Shown: piece after piece, positions 6,934 to 10,925 of the stretch
How positions within the stretch are numbered: position 1 is the first letter of the stretch
Layout of the letters: each line of letters starts with the position of its first letter
From: Arcticibacterium sp051269965
GTDB lineage: Bacteria; Bacteroidota; Bacteroidia; Cytophagales; Spirosomataceae
Length of the DNA stretch: 10,925 bases
Assembly (NCBI GenBank): GCA_051269965.1
Contig: JBNMFK010000116.1
Location: forward strand, 1-10,925
Direction: 5' to 3'
The notes under the pieces: model-generated
The model's database searches: none
The model's input: only the letters and a program-made list of their open reading frames with translations
What the model was told of the DNA's origin: nothing
Program-made: the position numbers and the translations under genes

Positions 6934-8820
6934 ATGCAATTCAGCCTCTTTACAGATTACGATATTCATCTTTTTAAATCTGGGAAACATTTTAAATTGT
7001 ATGAAAAACTAGGCTCACATGTGGTGAATCACGAAGAGGTGAAGGGAACGTACTTTGCTGTTTGGGCCCCTAACGCAACCTCAATACATATTATAGGAGA
7101 CTTTAATGGGTGGAACAAATCTGAACACAGCATGAACCCTAGGTGGGACGGTTCTGGTATTTGGGAAACATTTATCCCTGCTGTTGAGAATGGGCAAGTT
7201 TATAAGTATTTGATAAAATCAAATACTGGCGAAGAACTTGAAAAGGCAGATCCATTTGCCCTTATGTGGGAAAAGCCTCCAAAAACTGCCAGTGTCATTT
7301 GGGATACCTACTATGAATGGGATGACAGTAAATGGATGAACACAAGGGAATCTAAAAATTCATTGGACGCTGCATATAGCGTTTATGAAGTGCATCTTGG
7401 CTCTTGGAAAAGAGACCCTGACAATAACGATCGTAGACTCACTTTTAGAGAAGTAGCGAGAGATTTAGTGCCTTATGTAAAGGAGATGGGCTTTACCCAT
7501 GTGGAGTTTATGCCGATCATGCACCATCCATATGAACCTAGCTGGGGTTATCAAATAACTGGATATTTTGCGGCAAGTAGTATTTTCGGAAATCCACAAG
7601 ATCTAATGTTTCTGATAGAAGAGTTGCATAGAAATGACATAGGAGTGATTTTAGATTGGGTTCCATCACATTTCCCAGGTGATATGAACGGATTGTACAG
7701 ATTTGATGGTACAGCCCTGTATGAGCACGAAAACCCGCATGAAGGCTATCATCCAGATTGGAAGAGCTATATTTTCAATTATGGTCGACTCGAAGTTCGT
7801 TCATTTTTAATAAGTAATGCAATATTCTGGCTAGATAGATTCCATGTTGATGGACTCAGAGTAGATGCTGTGGCATCTATGCTTTACAGAGATTACTCGA
7901 GGAATGAAGGAGAATGGATCCCCAATATCCATGGGGGTAGAGAAAATTTAGAAGTTATTTCTCTTCTCAAGGAAATAAATGAAGAAGTATATGCGTCATA
8001 TCCTGGAACTCAAACCATAGCTGAAGAATCTACAGCTTTCCCTGGTGTATCTAGGCCTACTTATAGTGGCGGACTAGGTTTTGGTATGAAGTGGATGATG
8101 GGTTGGATGAATGATACGTTAGCCTATTTTGAAAGGGATTCGGCCTTTAGAAAATTCCATCAGGAAGATATAACTTTCAGTACAGTCTATGCTTTTACAG
8201 AAAACTTTATGCTACCTCTTTCTCATGATGAAGTAGTTTACGGTAAAGGTTCCCTTTTAGATAAAATGCCTGGTGACGAATGGCAGAAGTTTGCAAATCT
8301 TAGACTTCTATATGCTTATATGTTTACGCATCCCGGGTCAAAATTACTCTTTATGGGAGGTGAGTTTGGGCAAAAGGCAGAATGGAATTTCCAACAGAGC
8401 TTAGACTGGCATGAAATGGAAAATCACTTAAACAAAGGCGTTTCCAACCTTATCAAAGAACTTAACAAGATTTACAGAAGTGAAAAGTCACTTACCATGA
8501 ATCAATTCAAAGAAAGTAGCTTTCAGTGGATCGATACCAAGGATACGGAAAACTCGATTCTCTATTACAAACGACAGTTTGAAAATCAGGTGGTCTATGT
8601 TGTTCTTAATTTCACGCCTATTCCTAGGAATAACTATAAACTTGGTGTGGCGGAAAGTGGAAGTTATCAAGAGATCCTTAATTCTGACGATCAAAGCTTT
8701 GGTGGAACTGGCGGTGACAACGGTATATTTAAATCAGAAAAAGACGCCTATCAAGGCCTGCCATATACCGTTGAATTAAGTCTACCACCTTTAGGAGCTA
8801 TTATTTTCAAACACAAATAG
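6934..8820 (+). CDS. glgB: 1,4-alpha-glucan (glycogen) branching enzyme
   Basis: Cuts alpha-1,4-glucan chains and reattaches them as alpha-1,6 branches in cytoplasmic glycogen. Domain order is a CBM48-type N-terminal beta domain (about 25-115, with GTYFAVWAPNATSIHIIGDF), the GH13 barrel (about 150-520) and a C-terminal beta domain ending in LPPLGAIIFK. Catalytic residues by family comparison are nucleophile D311 in GLRVDAVASM, acid/base E364 in TIAEEST, and stabiliser D432 in SHDEVVYGKGS. The 628-residue length fits the short form lacking the extra N-terminal module of E. coli GlgB. The ATG at 6934 gives MQFSLFTDYDIHLF, and no alternative start is needed. It follows the acyltransferase by 39 bases without a clear terminator or TAnnTTTG promoter between them, so it may be read from the glycan operon. 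No other glycogen genes are in the window. Confidence 0.96.
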   Translation: MQFSLFTDYDIHLFKSGKHFKLYEKLGSHVVNHEEVKGTYFAVWAPNATSIHIIGDFNGWNKSEHSMNPRWDGSGIWETFIPAVENGQVYKYLIKSNTGEELEKADPFALMWEKPPKTASVIWDTYYEWDDSKWMNTRESKNSLDAAYSVYEVHLGSWKRDPDNNDRRLTFREVARDLVPYVKEMGFTHVEFMPIMHHPYEPSWGYQITGYFAASSIFGNPQDLMFLIEELHRNDIGVILDWVPSHFPGDMNGLYRFDGTALYEHENPHEGYHPDWKSYIFNYGRLEVRSFLISNAIFWLDRFHVDGLRVDAVASMLYRDYSRNEGEWIPNIHGGRENLEVISLLKEINEEVYASYPGTQTIAEESTAFPGVSRPTYSGGLGFGMKWMMGWMNDTLAYFERDSAFRKFHQEDITFSTVYAFTENFMLPLSHDEVVYGKGSLLDKMPGDEWQKFANLRLLYAYMFTHPGSKLLFMGGEFGQKAEWNFQQSLDWHEMENHLNKGVSNLIKELNKIYRSEKSLTMNQFKESSFQWIDTKDTENSILYYKRQFENQVVYVVLNFTPIPRNNYKLGVAESGSYQEILNSDDQSFGGTGGDNGIFKSEKDAYQGLPYTVELSLPPLGAIIFKHK

Positions 8821-8867
8821 ATGTTGAGAGATATAAATATCCTTCTGTGGCTTTAAGCTTTGTGTTT
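8809..8867 (+). repeat. 9-bp inverted repeat spanning the glgB stop codon
   Basis: AAACACAAA at 8809-8817 is perfectly complementary to TTTGTGTTT at 8859-8867, with 41 bases between. The left arm is the last codons of glgB. The right arm is followed by TACATTTTTTG, so the RNA could form a weak long-looped hairpin with a U-rich tail at the end of glgB. Arms are AT-rich and the loop is long, so chance pairing is quite possible. Confidence 0.25.
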
Positions 8868-8871
8868 TACA

Positions 8872-8893
8872 TTTTTTGAGGTTTCTCAAAAAA
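8872..8893. repeat. 9-bp hairpin just upstream of the LolA-like gene
   Basis: TTTTTTGAG at 8872-8880 and CTCAAAAAA at 8885-8893 form a perfect stem with a GTTT loop, ending 12 bases before the ATG at 8906. Neither strand has a T-run after the stem, so it does not look like a standard intrinsic terminator. In the plus-strand message it would sit in the ribosome-binding region and could limit translation initiation, or it could be a binding site. Confidence 0.4.
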
Positions 8894-8905
8894 AAGTAAT
8901 ACTAA

Positions 8906-9634
8906 ATGAAAAAAATAGTACGCATAGTTTTATTATTAACTGCTACAATTACTTCATATGCTCAAACTGCAGAAGAAGTTATTGCTTTTTATATAGATGC
9001 TGTAGGTGGAGAAGCTAATTTATTAGCCTTAAAGTCTGTTAAAATGTCTGGACAGGCTAAAACGAGTGGTATGGAATTTCCAATGGTTATTCTTCAAAAG
9101 GGTAAAACTCTATTTAAGTCTTACATAATCTTTGAGCGTATGGATATAGTTCAGCCTGCCTCCTACGACGGAGAAGAAGTTTGGTCAACAAACTTTATAG
9201 AAAAGCGGAATGAACTGATGGAGGGTGAGGCTGCTGATGCTGTTAAGAGAGAAGCTAAAGATTTTCCAGACCCATTATTAGAATATGCAAGAAATGGCTA
9301 CTCTGTTGTTAAAGGAAAAGACCTCTCCATTGATGGAGTGGCACATTACTCCCTTTCCCTCATCAAACCCGATCAAACAATAGAAGGACAGGAAATAAGT
9401 GGTTTAACGACGTTTATTATTGATAAGGAAAGTAACTTAGTGGTACAAAAAAATCAAAAGAATGCTATGGGAACTATAAAAACCTTCATTTCAGATTACC
9501 GAAAAGTGAAAAATATTCTGTTTCCCTATGCGATGAAAACAGAGATTAACGGAAATATGATAAGTGAAATTAACATGAGGTTAATAGAGGTTAATAGTCC
9601 CATGGACGATACTCAATTCTCTTTCCCCGACTAA
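8906..9634 (+). CDS. Secreted LolA-like protein of unknown function
   Basis: 242-residue exported protein. An N-terminal signal peptide is clear: MKKIVR, then a hydrophobic stretch, with likely cleavage after SYA (19) before QTAEE. There is no lipobox cysteine, so it is probably a soluble periplasmic or secreted protein. The mature part starts with AEEVIAFYIDAVGGEANLLALKSVKMSGQ, a common opening of Bacteroidota proteins called outer membrane lipoprotein-sorting protein or LolA-like. It is then rich in predicted beta strands with alternating polar and hydrophobic residues, ending TQFSFPD. A LolA/LolB-type half-barrel fold that binds lipid or acyl chains is inferred; a role in lipoprotein transport is not shown. 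It is 85 bases after glgB, with no clear promoter, and converges with thrC. No partner gene is apparent. Confidence 0.75.
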   Translation: MKKIVRIVLLLTATITSYAQTAEEVIAFYIDAVGGEANLLALKSVKMSGQAKTSGMEFPMVILQKGKTLFKSYIIFERMDIVQPASYDGEEVWSTNFIEKRNELMEGEAADAVKREAKDFPDPLLEYARNGYSVVKGKDLSIDGVAHYSLSLIKPDQTIEGQEISGLTTFIIDKESNLVVQKNQKNAMGTIKTFISDYRKVKNILFPYAMKTEINGNMISEINMRLIEVNSPMDDTQFSFPD

Positions 9635-9639
9635 AAGTA

Positions 9640-10925
9640 TCAACCTAACTTGTTGAGATAAGTTTTAAAGATCTCATATGACGGAATCATATTATTGGCT
9701 AATTTAGTTTTATTTAAAAGCTCCCCTAACCTTTCCGGAATGGGGAGTTTTTCATTTAATACGCCCTCCACATCTGGCAAAAACTTAGCATAATGTGCTG
9801 TAGAGAGAAATACATTAACAGTATCTTTATTTTGCTCTTTAAGGTAGTCTTGTATTCCTAAATAAGCAATAGCTGTATGAGGACATACCACATAATTAAA
9901 TTTATTTTTGATTTCTAAAATGCCGGCCTTTGTCTCGGCATCCGAATAATGGAAGCCTATTATCTTTTTTACAATTTCATCATACCTATCACCAAAGAGA
10001 GCCTTCAAACGAGGAAAGTTACTAGGATTACCGACATCCATGGCGTTTGCAATGGTACTTATTGATGGATTAATAGTCATGTATTCGCCCGTGGCCAAAT
10101 ATTCAGGTACGACCTTGTTTGCATTTGTAGATGCAATAAATTTTGAAACGGGCATGCCCATTCTATGAGCAATAATGCCTGCACTTAAATTACCTAAATT
10201 CCCACTAGGCACACTAAATACTACTGGCTTTCCCGTATGCTTTAATCTAGAATAAGCAAAAACATAATAAAATGCCTGCGGAATAAGACGAGCAATATTA
10301 ATTGAATTTGCCGAAGCAAGATTAAGTTTAGCCCTTAACTCTTTATCTAAAAATGCCTTTTTAACTAGTTTTTGACAATCGTCAAATGTTCCATCTATCT
10401 CTAAAGCTGTTATATTTTGGCCTAGAGTAGTCAATTGTTTTTCTTGAATATCACTTACTTTACCACTAGGATAAAGGATATGAACATGAATATTCCTTTT
10501 ACCATAGAAGCCCTGTGCTACAGCTCCCCCAGTATCCCCAGATGTTGCAACCAAAACATGTATCATCCTATCTCTTTTAGATAAAAAGTAAGACATTATA
10601 GCCGCCATAAATCTTGCTCCAAAATCCTTAAACGCCATAGAAGGCCCATGAAAAAGCTCAAGACAATACAAGTTTTCTGATAATTTAACAGATGGTGCCT
10701 CAAAATTTAGAGCTTCATTTAACAAAGCCCTTAAGTCCGTATCCGGAATATCATCCCTGAAAAAAACCTTTGATATTTCAAACGCTATTTCCCCAAAGCT
10801 TAGTTTATCACAATTTTCCCAAAAGTTTTTTGATAATACTGGAATTTCATCGGGTAAATAAAGTCCGTTATCAGGAGGTAAGCCTTGAAAAATAGCCTCT
10901 TCAATACCTACCGATGGACTAATAT
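9640..10925 (-). CDS. thrC: Threonine synthase, first few N-terminal residues beyond window
   Basis: PLP-dependent enzyme that turns O-phospho-L-homoserine into L-threonine and phosphate, the last step of threonine synthesis in the cytoplasm. 427 complete codons are visible. The frame stays open through the right edge: the first residues seen, SPSVGIEEAIFQGLPPDNGLY, are the usual N-terminal block, so only about ten residues are missing. The PLP lysine is K99 (visible numbering) in HGPSMAFKDFGARF. TSGDTGGA (127-134) and SVPSGNLGN (237-245) form the phosphate and cofactor pocket, and ISTIANAMDVGNPSNFPRL follows. The in-frame TTG at 10725 is not the start because conserved sequence continues upstream of it. 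The stop is TGA at 9642-9640, five bases from the convergent gene's stop. Upstream thrA/thrB would be expected outside the window. Confidence 0.95.
   Translation of the reverse strand, partial: ISPSVGIEEAIFQGLPPDNGLYLPDEIPVLSKNFWENCDKLSFGEIAFEISKVFFRDDIPDTDLRALLNEALNFEAPSVKLSENLYCLELFHGPSMAFKDFGARFMAAIMSYFLSKRDRMIHVLVATSGDTGGAVAQGFYGKRNIHVHILYPSGKVSDIQEKQLTTLGQNITALEIDGTFDDCQKLVKKAFLDKELRAKLNLASANSINIARLIPQAFYYVFAYSRLKHTGKPVVFSVPSGNLGNLSAGIIAHRMGMPVSKFIASTNANKVVPEYLATGEYMTINPSISTIANAMDVGNPSNFPRLKALFGDRYDEIVKKIIGFHYSDAETKAGILEIKNKFNYVVCPHTAIAYLGIQDYLKEQNKDTVNVFLSTAHYAKFLPDVEGVLNEKLPIPERLGELLNKTKLANNMIPSYEIFKTYLNKLG
9716..9752 (+). terminator. Intrinsic terminator candidate for the plus-strand genes, embedded in thrC
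   Basis: AAAAGCTCCCC at 9716-9726 pairs with GGGGAGTTTTT at 9742-9752, giving six strong pairs, one G-U and four A-U pairs, with a 15-base loop containing the palindrome TTCCGGAA. On the plus strand the GC-rich stem runs straight into five U residues, as expected of an intrinsic terminator, about 82 bases after the LolA-like stop codon. The same bases encode the thrC segment around PERLGELL on the other strand. Confidence 0.55.

Noticed and set aside
8872..8893. Hairpin as an intrinsic terminator for glgB
   Set aside because: The stem is mostly A-U and is followed by A-rich sequence, not a U-run, on either strand.
10723..10725. TTG as the start of threonine synthase
   Set aside because: The frame stays open to the right edge and the upstream 66 codons encode the conserved SPSVGIEEA...GLPPDNGLY block, so the gene really extends beyond 10925.
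1..10925. Mobile elements, CRISPR arrays, tRNA/rRNA genes, toxin-antitoxin or defence systems
   Set aside because: No transposase, terminal repeats, regular spaced repeats or RNA genes were seen; coding is almost continuous and each gene fits a known family or a simple secreted protein.

Overview
This is an AT-rich, densely coded chromosomal segment that looks like Bacteroidota, most likely Cytophagales or a near relative. The reasons are the family-typical sulfite reductase, RNase Z, GlgB and threonine synthase sequences, the STAS-protein/RNase Z gene pair, several copies of the Bacteroidota -7 promoter element TAnnTTTG, and weak Shine-Dalgarno sequences. The lineage is inferred from remembered family features; no database search was run.

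Left part, minus strand: the first 339 residues of a ferredoxin-type sulfite reductase run off the left edge. Its 93-base upstream gap holds a TAnnTTTG element and a 10-bp inverted repeat placed like an operator. Further upstream is a tight three-gene unit, read in the order family 2 glycosyltransferase, small degenerate STAS-domain protein, ribonuclease Z. The first two genes overlap as ATGA and the third starts at TTG after 11 bases.

Middle part, plus strand: a divergent intergenic region of about 58 bases launches three overlapping genes for surface glycan work: a GT4 glycosyltransferase, an O-antigen polymerase/ligase-like membrane protein, and an acyltransferase-3 membrane protein with a TTG start. 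A complete glycogen branching enzyme (glgB) follows after 39 bases, then a secreted LolA-like protein of unknown role after 85 bases.

Right part, minus strand: a nearly complete threonine synthase (thrC) converges on the LolA-like gene with only 5 bases between their stop codons. The best intrinsic-terminator candidate for the plus-strand genes lies inside the thrC coding sequence.

Together the window joins housekeeping genes (sulfur assimilation, tRNA 3' processing, threonine synthesis, glycogen branching) with a small glycan assembly and decoration cassette that lacks an obvious flippase or chain-length regulator here. I found no mobile element, CRISPR array, RNA gene or clearly new system. 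The best leads are the sulfite reductase operator candidate, the degenerate STAS partner of RNase Z, the terminator embedded in thrC, and the minimal glycan cassette.
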